DNA of 64,000 nucleotides from Pseudoclavibacter endophyticus (GTDB lineage Bacteria; Actinomycetota; Actinomycetes; Actinomycetales; Microbacteriaceae): assembly GCF_008831085.1 (NCBI RefSeq), contig NZ_WBJY01000002.1, positions 248,001-312,000 on the forward strand, given 5' to 3'. A program made the position numbers and the translations under genes. This document shows positions 44,805 to 54,285 of the stretch, piece after piece. Each line of letters begins with the position of its first letter. Positions within the stretch are counted from its first letter, which is position 1. The notes under the pieces were generated by a model. The model did not search any database, was not told where the DNA came from, and worked only from the letters and a program-made list of their open reading frames with translations.

Positions 44805-44816
44805 ACCTACCGGCCG

Positions 44817-46853
44817 CTAACGCCAGTCGTCGGGAGGTGGGGGCGCCAGGAACTCCTCCTCCGGCGGCGTCAAGTACTCGTCGTCCGGCGGGGGCGGGTC
44901 GATGATCGGCGGCTCGTCGAAACTCACGCCCGGCGACCCCGCACGACGGGGCCGGGGTGAGCGGGTCGGAGCGGGTCGCGACGTCGCCGGCGCCGGCGCG
45001 GCCGAGCCGCCGGGTGCCGCGTCACCGAGCCCCTGCAGCACGGCGAGCACCTCGTCCCCGTATCGCTCCAGCTTCGACTCGCCAACCCCTGACACCGAGC
45101 CGAGCTCGCTCAGGTGCTGGGGGTTGTCGCGCGCGATCTCGGTGAGCGTCGCGTTCGTGAACACAACGTAGGCGGGCGCGTCTTGCGCACGCGCCGTCTC
45201 GAGCCGCCACGCGCGCAGCTTCTCGAAGCGTTCGCGGGCGGCCGGCGCGAGCGCGTCGGCCTCCGCTCCGCCGCGGGAGCGCGAAGACGAGCCCCGCGTG
45301 CGCTCGAGCTCGGTGCGGAACTTCACGGTGCGCTCGCCGCGCAGCACCTCCCGGCTCTCATCGGTGAGGGCGAGCACCCCGTACTCGCCGACCGTCGCGA
45401 GCATCCGCTGGGCGAGCAATTGCCGCACGACGCCTCGCCACGCCTGCTCGGAGAGATCGGCGCCGATGCCGAACGTCGACAGCGACTCATGCCCGCGCTG
45501 CTGCACCCGGTCGGTCTGCTTCCCGCGCAGGATGTCGATGACGTGGCCGGAGCCGAACGACTGCCCGCGCTGGCCCAGGCGGACGATGGTCGAGAGGAGC
45601 TTCTGGGCCGCGATCGTGCCGTCCCACGACGCCGGCGGGGTGATGCAGGTATCGCAGTTGCCGCACGGCTCGGACTCCTGTCCGAAGTAGCGCAGTAACT
45701 GCTGTCTGCGGCATGAGACGGTCTCGCACAGGGCGAGCATGGCATCGAGGTGCTGCCCCTGAACGCGCTTGCGCTGCGCGTCGCCCTCGCCGTCGTCGAT
45801 CATGCGCCGCTGCTGCACGACGTCCTGCAGCCCGTAGGCGAGCCACGCCGTTGCCGGGAGCCCGTCGCGGCCCGCGCGCCCTGTCTCCTGGTAGTAGCCC
45901 TCGACCGACTTTGGCAGGTCGAGGTGCGCCACGAACCGCACATCCGGCTTGTCGATGCCCATGCCAAAGGCGATCGTCGCCGTCATCACGATCCCCTCCT
46001 CGCGCAGGAACCGCGCCTGGTTGCGCGAGCGCGTCGCGGCGTCGAGTCCGGCGTGGTACGGCAGCGCGGTGATGCCCTCGCCCTGCAGCCAGGCGGCGGT
46101 CTTCTCGACGGAGGCCCGAGACAGGCAGTAGATGATGCCCGCGTCGCCATCGTGCTCGGAGCGCAGGATGCGCAGCAGCTGGCCTCGAGCATCCTGCTTC
46201 GGCGCGATGCGGTACTGGATGTTGGGGCGGTCGAAGCTCGACACGAACATCGGCGCGTCGGTCAGGTGGAGGCGCTCGGCGATCTCCGCGCGCGTCTGCA
46301 GCGTTGCCGTTGCCGTCAGGGCGATGCGGGGAACGCGCGGCCAGCGCTCGCGCAGCATGCCGAGCTGCAGGTAGTCGGGGCGGAAGTCGTGGCCCCACTG
46401 GCTCACGCAGTGGGCCTCGTCGATCGCGATCAGGGCGATGTCGCCGCGGTCGAGCAGCTCGGCCGCGCCGGCCAGTCGCTCGGGAGCGAGGTAGAGCAGG
46501 TCGAGCTCGCCGGCGACGTAGGCCTGCTCGACCGATCGACGCTCTTCGAGCGAGAGCGTGGAGTTGAGGTAGGCCGCGCGCACCCCGAGCTGGCCGAGCG
46601 CCTGGACCTGATCGTGCATGAGCGCGATGAGCGGCGAGATGACGATGCCGGTGCCCTCGCGAAGCAGCGACGGGATCTGGTAGCAGAGGCTCTTGCCGCC
46701 GCCAGTCGGCATGAGCACGACCGCCTCGCCGCCACCGGCGACCTGACGGATGATGTCGGCCTGCTCGCCCCGGAACTCGTCGTACCCGAACGTGCGGCGG
46801 AGAATCTCGAGCGCTCGCTCGTCGATGGCACGGGCGTCGAGGGTTTCGAGCAT
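44817..46853 (-). CDS. recQ: ATP-dependent DNA helicase RecQ
   Basis: 678 residues. Helicase motifs are complete: [17 protein letters not shown] (motif 0), [17 protein letters not shown] (I), [10 protein letters not shown] (Ia), [19 protein letters not shown] (II), LTATAT (III), [14 protein letters not shown] (IV), [15 protein letters not shown] (V) and [15 protein letters not shown] (VI). The zinc-binding domain has the Cys cluster [13 protein letters not shown] / CGNCDTC, followed by a winged helix and an HRDC domain ([16 protein letters not shown]). The Pro/Asp-rich tail from residue 620 is extra. RecQ unwinds recombination intermediates and acts in repair. It converges with the metallopeptidase gene. 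Confidence 0.96.
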   Translation of the reverse strand: MLETLDARAIDERALEILRRTFGYDEFRGEQADIIRQVAGGGEAVVLMPTGGGKSLCYQIPSLLREGTGIVISPLIALMHDQVQALGQLGVRAAYLNSTLSLEERRSVEQAYVAGELDLLYLAPERLAGAAELLDRGDIALIAIDEAHCVSQWGHDFRPDYLQLGMLRERWPRVPRIALTATATLQTRAEIAERLHLTDAPMFVSSFDRPNIQYRIAPKQDARGQLLRILRSEHDGDAGIIYCLSRASVEKTAAWLQGEGITALPYHAGLDAATRSRNQARFLREEGIVMTATIAFGMGIDKPDVRFVAHLDLPKSVEGYYQETGRAGRDGLPATAWLAYGLQDVVQQRRMIDDGEGDAQRKRVQGQHLDAMLALCETVSCRRQQLLRYFGQESEPCGNCDTCITPPASWDGTIAAQKLLSTIVRLGQRGQSFGSGHVIDILRGKQTDRVQQRGHESLSTFGIGADLSEQAWRGVVRQLLAQRMLATVGEYGVLALTDESREVLRGERTVKFRTELERTRGSSSRSRGGAEADALAPAARERFEKLRAWRLETARAQDAPAYVVFTNATLTEIARDNPQHLSELGSVSGVGESKLERYGDEVLAVLQGLGDAAPGGSAAPAPATSRPAPTRSPRPRRAGSPGVSFDEPPIIDPPPPDDEYLTPPEEEFLAPPPPDDWR

Positions 46854-46862
46854 GGCACCAGC

Positions 46863-49661
46863 CTAGGCGCCGTCACCGCCCTCCGACGCGTCGCCGGCGG
46901 TCGTCGTGGCGTTCCCGCTCGGCCCGACTCCGGCATCCGTCTCCGTGCCGCTCTCCGCGCCGGTCCCGGTGCCGTCGGTCGTGTCCTCGGGGTTCCCGGT
47001 TCCGGTGTCGCTGCCGTCGTAGTTCGTCGGGATCGGCTGTGGCAGCTCCGGAAGCGGATCGGGCGCGGGGGGCTGGCCGTCCTCGTCGAGGCCGAACGCG
47101 TCGGTGCGCACGAGCTCGTACACGATGAACTCGTTGAACACGGCCGACGACATGACCGCGAAGCCCTCGCCCGTGTAGACCCCGTACTCGGGCGTCGTCG
47201 AAGTCATGGGGTCGCTGTCGGGCCGAAGCACCCACACACGGTCCACCTCGTCGAGCCGCGACGGCACCGTCGCGATGTCGACCGAGGTGTCCCACAGCGT
47301 GCCTGACGCCTCACCCGACTGGGAGAGCGTGAGATCGAGCAGGCCTTCGAAGGCGCGCGGATACGTGCTGAGCATGACGCGACTGCTCTTCGGATCGGTC
47401 TCGGCATCCGAGAACACGATTCCGTCACCGTCGGCCGCGTTCGTTGCGATGTACTCGGCCGTCGCGCGGTCGTCGCTGCCGCCCTTCGCGGTCGGGAGCT
47501 TCTGCATCACGAGCGGGGGCAGGCACGAGTGCAGCGTGAGGAGCAGCAGCACGAGCGCGAGCCAGATCGGCCTTGCCGACATCGCCGCGCCCAGCAGCAG
47601 CGCGAGCCCCGGCGCCGTGAAGGCGAGGTAGTCGGGCGCGAAGGCGCCGGGGGCGAACAGCTGCAGGAGCCCCAAGCCGGCCGCGGGGACGACGAGCCAC
47701 AGAATGCCGAGCAGTGCCGCCGCCGTTCCCGCGGCGTCGACGACCTTTCGGATGCGAAACGCGGCGATCCCGAGCGTCACCACCGTCATGACGAAAACTG
47801 GCACGGCCCAGACGGCGTCGGTCATGGTCGGAACGCCGATCCAGTCCCATGCCGTGGCGGGCAGGCCGTCGGCGCGGCCGAGGAGCACGAACTGCTGCTG
47901 CGCGACGACGACGAGCAGGGGCGAGGCGAGCACGATCGCGCCGAGCGAGGCGAGGGACGATCCGCGCAGCACGCCGCGGCGCGGGGTCGAGATCATGACG
48001 AACAGGGGATGCACGAGGGCCATCAGCACGACCGGTGCGAACACCCAGGCACCGGCGGCGACGAGCAGGGCGACGACCGTCCACCGGCCGATGTGACGCC
48101 ACCGCGCGGCGGCGCGGCGCGCGCGGTCTCGGCGCGAGACGAGGCGTGATGGCACGTCGAATCGAGGAATCGGGTCGTCGACGCCAACGGCCCACGTCAC
48201 GGCGACGGTCGACCAGGTCGCCAGCGCAATGGCGGCGGCCAGGCTGCTCGCCTCGGTGCCCTGCAGCGTCAGCCGGGGCAGCAGCACCGCGATCGATCCC
48301 GCGATGACGCCGGTCCGCGCGCCGGCCAGCCTCGTGCCGATGAGGGTCGTGCCCGCGACCGTCGCGCCGGCCGCGACGGCGGGCAGGAGGCGAAGCGCCA
48401 GCTCGCTCGCGCCGAACGCGCCGATCCAGAGGTGCGTGATCGCCATCCACACGCCGTTGGCCGCGTGCGCCTCGGTGATGAGTGCCCACATGCCCGCCCA
48501 GTCGCGCGTGGCCGCCTCGATCGTGAAGGCCTCGTCGGCCGAGAACGCCGGCGACCAGCTGGCGATGAAGCACACGATCGTGGCGGCGACTCCGAGCCAC
48601 AGGGCGGGTGCGGTCACTGCGGCGCGGATGCGGGAGCCGGCGGTTGTGCGCGGGGCGTTCCCGTCTCTCCCGCGACTGCCGGCGCGCGCCGGCGCGGCGG
48701 CAACGGCCCGGCCCGCACCTGTCGCGCGGTCGCCGGCGGGCGTGAACGCGGGCGCCTCGCCCGCGCCGGCCGCGGTGCGCGGCTCTCCCTCGGGGAACGC
48801 CGGGAGCTCGATGGCTCCCGTGCGCTCGCGTTCGCGGGTGACCGTCCCAAGCGATGGCGATGGCGATGGTGATGGCGACCGCGACGGCGCGGAGGGTGAG
48901 GAGGCGCCGGCGTGGTGCGGCGCGGTCCGGCCCGAGGGCGGGAGCGTCGCGATGGGGCCGGTCGGGGCCGGGCCCGCGTCGCCGCGCGTGCCCGTCGCCT
49001 CGTCCGACCAGGGGCGCAACGGTTCGATCATCGCTCGGCGCGCCAGCCCGCCCGGGGGTGGTTCGTCGGCTGGCACGCGCCACGTGTCCGGCCCGATCGG
49101 CGCCGCGGCCGATTCCGACTCCCTGCGCGGCGAGGCGGTCGGCGCCGTTCGCAGGGCGACCCCATCGATGGTGATGCGCGGTCCGGTCACCGGTGCGGGT
49201 GAACCGTGAACGCTCTCGGTGTCGGCGCCGCGAGCCGGCCGGGGGGGCGGAGGGCTTGGAGCCTGCTGGGCCGGGGGTGTGATCTGCACCTGCCCGTCCG
49301 CCGCCGTCCGGCCGGTGCGCCGAAGGCTGTGGGCGCGGCTGCTCGCCATGCGCGGCGTCGTCTCCTCCGAGAGATAGGCGTCGGAGGGCGATGCGGCGGG
49401 CGGCGCGGGGGTATCAGCGACTCGCGGGCCCGCGCTGGGGCCGGCGCCGAGCTTGGGGCTCGTCTGGTCGAACTCGTCACCCGCCCCCGTCCCGCCTACG
49501 ATCGGGATCTGGCCGGTAGCGGGGAAGTAACGCACGGCATCCGGGACGGTCGGATGCGCCTCGTCGACCGTCGTGCGCTCGGTGGTGCGCGCGAGCACAC
49601 CGCGTGTACGGCGGCGACCGCCGTACACGGGGGGCGTTCCCGAGTTCCCGCTCTCGCTCAT
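46863..49661 (-). CDS. Large GT-C-like membrane protein with disordered N-terminus
   Basis: 932 residues. Residues 1-330 are low-complexity, rich in Pro, Ala, Ser and Arg, with a Ser-Pro repeat near residue 265-275, and are probably disordered and cytoplasmic. From residue 340 there are about 11 membrane helices. The first extracytoplasmic loop contains FSADEAFTIEAA, the acidic dyad position of GT-C glycosyltransferases of the PMT/ArnT/RgtA type, and downstream helices and a C-terminal soluble domain (about 745-870) fit that group. The last 60 residues are Gly/Thr/Glu-rich. Predicted role: transfer of a sugar from a polyprenyl carrier at the cell surface. Acceptor and donor are unknown. Confidence 0.82.
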   Translation of the reverse strand: MSESGNSGTPPVYGGRRRTRGVLARTTERTTVDEAHPTVPDAVRYFPATGQIPIVGGTGAGDEFDQTSPKLGAGPSAGPRVADTPAPPAASPSDAYLSEETTPRMASSRAHSLRRTGRTAADGQVQITPPAQQAPSPPPPRPARGADTESVHGSPAPVTGPRITIDGVALRTAPTASPRRESESAAAPIGPDTWRVPADEPPPGGLARRAMIEPLRPWSDEATGTRGDAGPAPTGPIATLPPSGRTAPHHAGASSPSAPSRSPSPSPSPSLGTVTRERERTGAIELPAFPEGEPRTAAGAGEAPAFTPAGDRATGAGRAVAAAPARAGSRGRDGNAPRTTAGSRIRAAVTAPALWLGVAATIVCFIASWSPAFSADEAFTIEAATRDWAGMWALITEAHAANGVWMAITHLWIGAFGASELALRLLPAVAAGATVAGTTLIGTRLAGARTGVIAGSIAVLLPRLTLQGTEASSLAAAIALATWSTVAVTWAVGVDDPIPRFDVPSRLVSRRDRARRAAARWRHIGRWTVVALLVAAGAWVFAPVVLMALVHPLFVMISTPRRGVLRGSSLASLGAIVLASPLLVVVAQQQFVLLGRADGLPATAWDWIGVPTMTDAVWAVPVFVMTVVTLGIAAFRIRKVVDAAGTAAALLGILWLVVPAAGLGLLQLFAPGAFAPDYLAFTAPGLALLLGAAMSARPIWLALVLLLLTLHSCLPPLVMQKLPTAKGGSDDRATAEYIATNAADGDGIVFSDAETDPKSSRVMLSTYPRAFEGLLDLTLSQSGEASGTLWDTSVDIATVPSRLDEVDRVWVLRPDSDPMTSTTPEYGVYTGEGFAVMSSAVFNEFIVYELVRTDAFGLDEDGQPPAPDPLPELPQPIPTNYDGSDTGTGNPEDTTDGTGTGAESGTETDAGVGPSGNATTTAGDASEGGDGA

Positions 49662-49917
49662 GCACCACCACTCGGCTCGTGTCGACTCGTCAGCCGCCGC
49701 GGAGCACAGGCACCACGCTGGTCGCCGCCGGCTGGCACGCCTCCTCGGCGCACCCGACCGCGTCGACGCTCGTGCGCAATCGCCACGGCGCTTCCCAAAA
49801 CGCTAGCCCTCACCACCGGATTTCACCGCCTGGGAGGACTTGCAGCTCTCCCCATTGACACCACGTTCTGGGTGTGCCTCGCGATCGCCGTTGGGGCCGC
49901 CTCCCCGTCGCTGCGGT

Positions 49918-50571
49918 TCAGGTCGTCAGCCGGTCGACGCCCGCGGGTGCGGCGCCGCCGAGCGGAACGCCGGTGTGCTGGAGCACGAGGTTCTGGAGCC
50001 ACACGATCGCGCCGCGCGTGCCGTCCTGGTCTGGGTACGCGACCTCCTTCATGACCATGCCCTTGAACGCGAAGAAGATCACGTCGATGAGCCCCTGATC
50101 GGTGACGCCGAGGCGCTGGAAATGCGACGAGAACGCCTCGCGATAGTCACGGTAGTACCGCTCGACCTGGCCGAAGAGGTCGGGCCGGCGCCGCGACTCG
50201 AGCAGCGCCTCGAAGAGGAACGCCTGCGTGTCCTGGTGCTCGATCACCGACGCGACGAGCCGCTCGGTGAACTCGCTGAGCGTTGCCGCCGACGCGAGGT
50301 CGCACCCGAGCTCGAGCCCCTCGTCGATGGCGAGGCCGAGGGCTTCGGTGATGAGCGCGTCGATCGTGCCGAAGTGGTACCGCACGAGGCTGTGCGCCAC
50401 TCCGGCCGCCTCGGCGACCGAGCGTGAGGTGATGCCGCTGATGCCGTCGGCGAGGCCGACCGCGATGGTGGCCCGGAGGAGCGCCGCGCGTCCCTGTCCG
50501 GCGGGTGGCGCATCCGGCGTCGTTTCGTCGGGCGAAGCTTTGGCGAGTTCGAAGGGTGTCTGCTCTGACAC
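49918..50571 (-). CDS. TetR-family transcriptional regulator
   Basis: 217 residues from a GTG at 50571, five bases after GGGAGG. The N-terminal helix-turn-helix lies at residues 28-75: ALLRATIAVGLADGISGITSRSVAEAAGVAHSLVRYHFGTIDALITEALG. The C-terminal ligand-binding domain is all-helical. Target genes are unclear; the rhodanese gene starts 117 bases away on the same strand and the GT-C-like gene is 256 bases downstream. That 49662-49917 spacer contains no evident gene. Confidence 0.92.
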   Translation of the reverse strand: MSEQTPFELAKASPDETTPDAPPAGQGRAALLRATIAVGLADGISGITSRSVAEAAGVAHSLVRYHFGTIDALITEALGLAIDEGLELGCDLASAATLSEFTERLVASVIEHQDTQAFLFEALLESRRRPDLFGQVERYYRDYREAFSSHFQRLGVTDQGLIDVIFFAFKGMVMKEVAYPDQDGTRGAIVWLQNLVLQHTGVPLGGAAPAGVDRLTT

Positions 50572-50687
50572 GGCGGCCTCCCGGGGCGTTTCGTCGCAAT
50601 GGTAAGCGCCGTTTCACCTGAAGGACCCGCGTTGCGCGCGTGGTCGGGATGCCGCGGGACGCGGTCGGGCCCGGCCTCGACGCGCGG

Positions 50688-50993
50688 TCAGTCGTGTGCG
50701 ACCGGGCGGCCCTCGGCGATCCATTGGCCCGTGCCGCCCTCGACGTTCACGAGGTGCCCCCACCCGTGGGGCTCGAGGGCCTCGATCACGCGGGCGCTGC
50801 GCACGCCGCCCTGGCACACGACGTAGGCCGCGCGGTCGTCCGGCACCTCGGCGAGCCGCTCGCCGAGCTCGCTCATCGGAACGCTGACGGCGTGCGGAAT
50901 GCGGGCCTCGGCGTACTCATGCGGTTCGCGCACGTCGATGAGCGTGACGTTGTCGCCGAGCGCGGCGAGTTCGGCGGTGGTGATCGTCTGCAT
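50688..50993 (-). CDS. Rhodanese-like sulfurtransferase domain protein
   Basis: 101 residues, a single rhodanese domain: VTLIDVREPHEYAEARIPHAVSVPMSEL and the active loop YVVCQGGVRSARVIEAL with catalytic Cys60 in the six-residue loop CQGGVR. It may carry persulfide sulfur or detoxify cyanide; single-domain forms have many roles. Ribosome site AGGAGGT lies just upstream of the ATG. Confidence 0.93.
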   Translation of the reverse strand: MQTITTAELAALGDNVTLIDVREPHEYAEARIPHAVSVPMSELGERLAEVPDDRAAYVVCQGGVRSARVIEALEPHGWGHLVNVEGGTGQWIAEGRPVAHD

Positions 50994-51104
50994 GTGGGTA
51001 CCTCCTCGAGCAGCGTACGCGGCCGTTCTCAGTGGACATCGGACCGCCGGCGCCGAGGAGCGGCCGGCTGTGCAATGGTCACCCGGAACGGCCCCTGGCC
51101 GCCG

Positions 51105-52598
51105 CTACGTGACGAGCCCCGCCGGGCTGACCGGCTCCGGCGCGTCGACGAACGCGCGTTTCGGCACGATCAGCAGCGTGGCCGCCGCCGCGAGGGCGCT
51201 GGCGCCGCAGACGATCCAGACCGTCATGTACCCCGTGAGGCTGCCGGCAGTGACCGCGTCGTCGCCGAGGGGTGCGGTCGCCCCGCTCGCGGCGGCGACA
51301 CCGTTCGCGAGTGCCAGGCCGAACACGCACGAGGCGACGGCTCCGCCAACCATGCGCACCGCGTTGGTCAGGCCGGTCGCAACGCCCGTCGCGTCCGCCG
51401 GCGCGGCCGCCGCTGCAGAAGCGGGCAGGGCCGCGACGAGGGCCCCGGAGCCCGCGCCTGCGATGAGCATGTTGCCGAGCACCTGCGCGTACGTGTCGTG
51501 GAACGGCACGAACAGCAGGTAGCCGATCGCGACGAGCAGGGTCGCGCAGAGGAGCGTGATCCGGGGCGTGATGGTCCGCGTCACCAGGGGGTAGAGCATG
51601 GCGCCGGCGACAAGGCTGAGTACGTACGCGCCGATGATGATCGATGTCTCGAACCCGGAGATCCCGAGTCCGTAGCCGGTCACGGCGGGATCGGTGCGCG
51701 CGAACGTTGAGAGTGGCGCCTGCGCACCGAGCACGCTCATGCCGAACAGCCCCGAGGTGACGAACACGGGCCACAGTGCCGGATCGACGAACATGCGCAC
51801 GTCGATGAGGGGGCGCTCGACCCGCAGTTCGTGCCGCGCGAATGGCCACAGGAGCAGCAGCCCGGCGGCGATGACGAGCCAGGGGATTGGGTGCTCGGGG
51901 CCGAGCATGCGCATCAGGCTGAGACCGCCCGTCGCGGCGAGCAGGGAGAGCGTCAGCAGGGTGGTGCCGATGCCGTCGACCCCGCCACCAGTGACGCTCG
52001 GGGTCTCGTCGACCCAGACCCAGATGGCGATGAGGCACAGCGCCACTGCGATCCCCGGCACGAGCAGCACGGCGTCGAGCGGGAGCGCGGTGACGAGGGC
52101 GCCGCCGGCGAGCGCGCCGCCGATGACGCCGAGTTCGAGCGCGGCGACGAGCATGCCGGCCGCCCGACGCGTCAGCGCAGCCGGCCGCGTGCCCGGCACG
52201 CGCCCGGCGGCCCGCTCCGCGCGAATCCAGATGAGCGCGATCTCGAGCGGCAGCCACACCGTATAGACGCCCTGCACGGCCCACGCCACGAGGAACACGG
52301 CGAAGTTCGGAGCCACCACGAGCCCGAAGGTCGCGACCATCACGACGAATGTCGAGACAAGCAGGATGCGCTTGTGCCCGATCGCGTCGCCGAGCCGTGA
52401 CAGCAGGGGCACGGTGATGGCGGACAGCATGAGCTGCGACCCCTCGAGCCAGTTGACGTCGGCATCGTGCACGTCGAGGTGCCGAGCGATGTCGGTGAGC
52501 ATCGGCGTGTAGTAGCCCTGGAGGATGCCGCTCGTGAACTCGACCAGCGCGAAGGCGCCGATGATGGCGCCCATCGAGACCGGGCTAAATCGGGGCAT
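51105..52598 (-). CDS. MFS transporter, 14-helix drug-efflux type
   Basis: 497 residues from the ATG at 52598. Motif A-like SRLGDAIGHKRILLVSTFVV follows helix 2, and motif C-like GALAGGALVTALP lies in helix 5. About 14 hydrophobic segments fit the DHA2 (EmrB/QacA-like) group. The N-terminal segment SMGAIIGAFALVEFTSGILQGYYTPMLTDIARHL is typical. An Ala-rich loop with basic residues around 170 joins helices. It is likely a proton antiporter exporting drugs or metabolites. The neighbouring M20 peptidase gene is on the same strand 195 bases upstream. Confidence 0.9.
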   Translation of the reverse strand: MPRFSPVSMGAIIGAFALVEFTSGILQGYYTPMLTDIARHLDVHDADVNWLEGSQLMLSAITVPLLSRLGDAIGHKRILLVSTFVVMVATFGLVVAPNFAVFLVAWAVQGVYTVWLPLEIALIWIRAERAAGRVPGTRPAALTRRAAGMLVAALELGVIGGALAGGALVTALPLDAVLLVPGIAVALCLIAIWVWVDETPSVTGGGVDGIGTTLLTLSLLAATGGLSLMRMLGPEHPIPWLVIAAGLLLLWPFARHELRVERPLIDVRMFVDPALWPVFVTSGLFGMSVLGAQAPLSTFARTDPAVTGYGLGISGFETSIIIGAYVLSLVAGAMLYPLVTRTITPRITLLCATLLVAIGYLLFVPFHDTYAQVLGNMLIAGAGSGALVAALPASAAAAAPADATGVATGLTNAVRMVGGAVASCVFGLALANGVAAASGATAPLGDDAVTAGSLTGYMTVWIVCGASALAAAATLLIVPKRAFVDAPEPVSPAGLVT

Positions 52599-52793
52599 GG
52601 CAGAGGTCCTTCCCTCCGCGCCCAGGGGGTGCGGTCGTCGAGGGGGGTGTCGCACCGGGGAGGTGCCTCGCGGGGTGCCGACAAGCCGCACTTTACTCGC
52701 GCGCATGGCGACGCGCGGTCGCCCCGATTTCGCCGAGCGCTTTGAGGGTGCCGCCCGGGCCGCCCGTGCCCGGTGGCCCGTGCCGGCGTCCGG

Positions 52794-54194
52794 TCACTCG
52801 TCCGGGTCGCTGCCGGGCGAGCCGAGCGAACGGCGGATGAGCGCACGGTGGAACGCGATGGCGCGGCCGAGGGCGTCGATCGTGATGTGCTCGTCGATGC
52901 CGTGGATGCTCGCGCGTTGCCCCGCGGTCATGGTCACCGGGGCCAATCGGTAGACGTGCGGCCAGCGGCGGTGAAAGTGGCGGCTGTCGGTCGTAGCCAT
53001 CACCGGGTACGGCACGGGTCGCGCGCCCGGATGGCTCGCGGCAACAGCAGCGCCGATGGCGGCGAACTGCCCGCCGTCGTGCGGAGCCACGGGCGTCGGC
53101 TCGCTCGCGGTGACGACGTCGATCGAGATCGTGCGGTCGCGGATGACGCGGCGCACGCGCCGTACTGTCCGGGCAATGGACTCGCCGGTCGCGATGCGCA
53201 GATTGAGCGTGGCGGTCGCGTCGGGCGCGCTCACGTTGGCGGCAGTGCCCGCGCGCAGCATCGTGACGGCGCACGTCGTGCGAACGAGGGCGGCGGGCTC
53301 GCCCCCGATGGCCGCGAAGATGCGGGCCGTGACGGGACCGGCCGCGGCGAGGGCCCGGATGACGTGCCGGCTCGCCCCGCGCTCGCCGTCGGCGAGGCAC
53401 TCGAGCATGGCGCGGACGGGGCGGCTGAGGTGCGCCGGGAACGGCCGGCGTTGCAGGCGGGTGATCGCGCGAGCGAGTCGATCGGGGGCCGATGGGCCGG
53501 TGGGGGTCGATGAGTGGCCCGGCGCTGCGACGGCGCGCAGGCGCAGACTGGCGTAGCCCTTCTCGCAGATGCCGATCATGGCGTTGTCGCCGTGGACGAA
53601 GGGCAGTGGCGGGTCGACCACTGCGCCGCCCTCGTCGAGCACGAGCCATGGCGTGTCGCCCGCGTCGTCGATCGCCTGCGCCGCGTCGGCTCCGCCCGAC
53701 CCGAGTGTCTCTTCGTCGCCGCCGATGCTGATGATGAGTGGCCGGGTCGGTTCGAATCCCTCGGCCGCGAGCGACTCGACTGCCTCGAAGATCGCCACGA
53801 GAGGGCCCTTATCGTCGAGCGCGCCGCGCCCGTGCACGCTGCCGGCGGCGATGACGCCCTCGAACGGCGGATGCTGCCAGCCGTCGGCGGCGTCTGCCGG
53901 CACGACGTCGGCGTGCGCCATGAGAACGAGCGGGCCCGTTGCGCGAGGCGACGTCGCCGGGGGCTCCGACTCATGCGCCGGGTCCCAGCGGTACTGGAGG
54001 CAGCGTCGGCCGACGTGCGTGACGGTGCAGCGTTCGGTGGATCGCGGGTACAGGCGCTCGAGCTCGCGCCCGACGGCGGCGAACGTCTCGGCGTCGGTCT
54101 CTTCGTCGCCCGAGGACACGGTGTCGATGCGGATCAGTCGGGCGAGGCGCTCGGCGGCCACCGCGGGGTCGATCGGCCGAACGTCCCTGTTCAT
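52794..54194 (-). CDS. M20-family metallopeptidase / amidohydrolase
   Basis: 466 residues. Zinc-ligand motifs of the M20 family are in order: LMAHADVVPADAADGWQHPPF, GRGALDDKGPLVAIFEAVE, SIGGDEETLGSGGA, LVLDEGGAV and the late His in SIHGIDEHITIDA. The dimerisation domain sits in between (ARIFAAIGGEP to TASEPTPV). This is the carboxypeptidase PM20D1/CPS1-like branch, which cleaves N-acyl amino acids or short peptides in the cytoplasm or periplasm. No signal peptide is seen. It is divergent from the MFS gene at 54286. Confidence 0.92.
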   Translation of the reverse strand: MNRDVRPIDPAVAAERLARLIRIDTVSSGDEETDAETFAAVGRELERLYPRSTERCTVTHVGRRCLQYRWDPAHESEPPATSPRATGPLVLMAHADVVPADAADGWQHPPFEGVIAAGSVHGRGALDDKGPLVAIFEAVESLAAEGFEPTRPLIISIGGDEETLGSGGADAAQAIDDAGDTPWLVLDEGGAVVDPPLPFVHGDNAMIGICEKGYASLRLRAVAAPGHSSTPTGPSAPDRLARAITRLQRRPFPAHLSRPVRAMLECLADGERGASRHVIRALAAAGPVTARIFAAIGGEPAALVRTTCAVTMLRAGTAANVSAPDATATLNLRIATGESIARTVRRVRRVIRDRTISIDVVTASEPTPVAPHDGGQFAAIGAAVAASHPGARPVPYPVMATTDSRHFHRRWPHVYRLAPVTMTAGQRASIHGIDEHITIDALGRAIAFHRALIRRSLGSPGSDPDE

Positions 54195-54285
54195 GTGGAC
54201 AGCTTAGTCGGGCGTGATGGGGCGGGCTCCGGTGCCCGACGCTTGGAGGCCTCCTCCGTCGGCTCCGTGAAGGCAGAGGGCGGCT

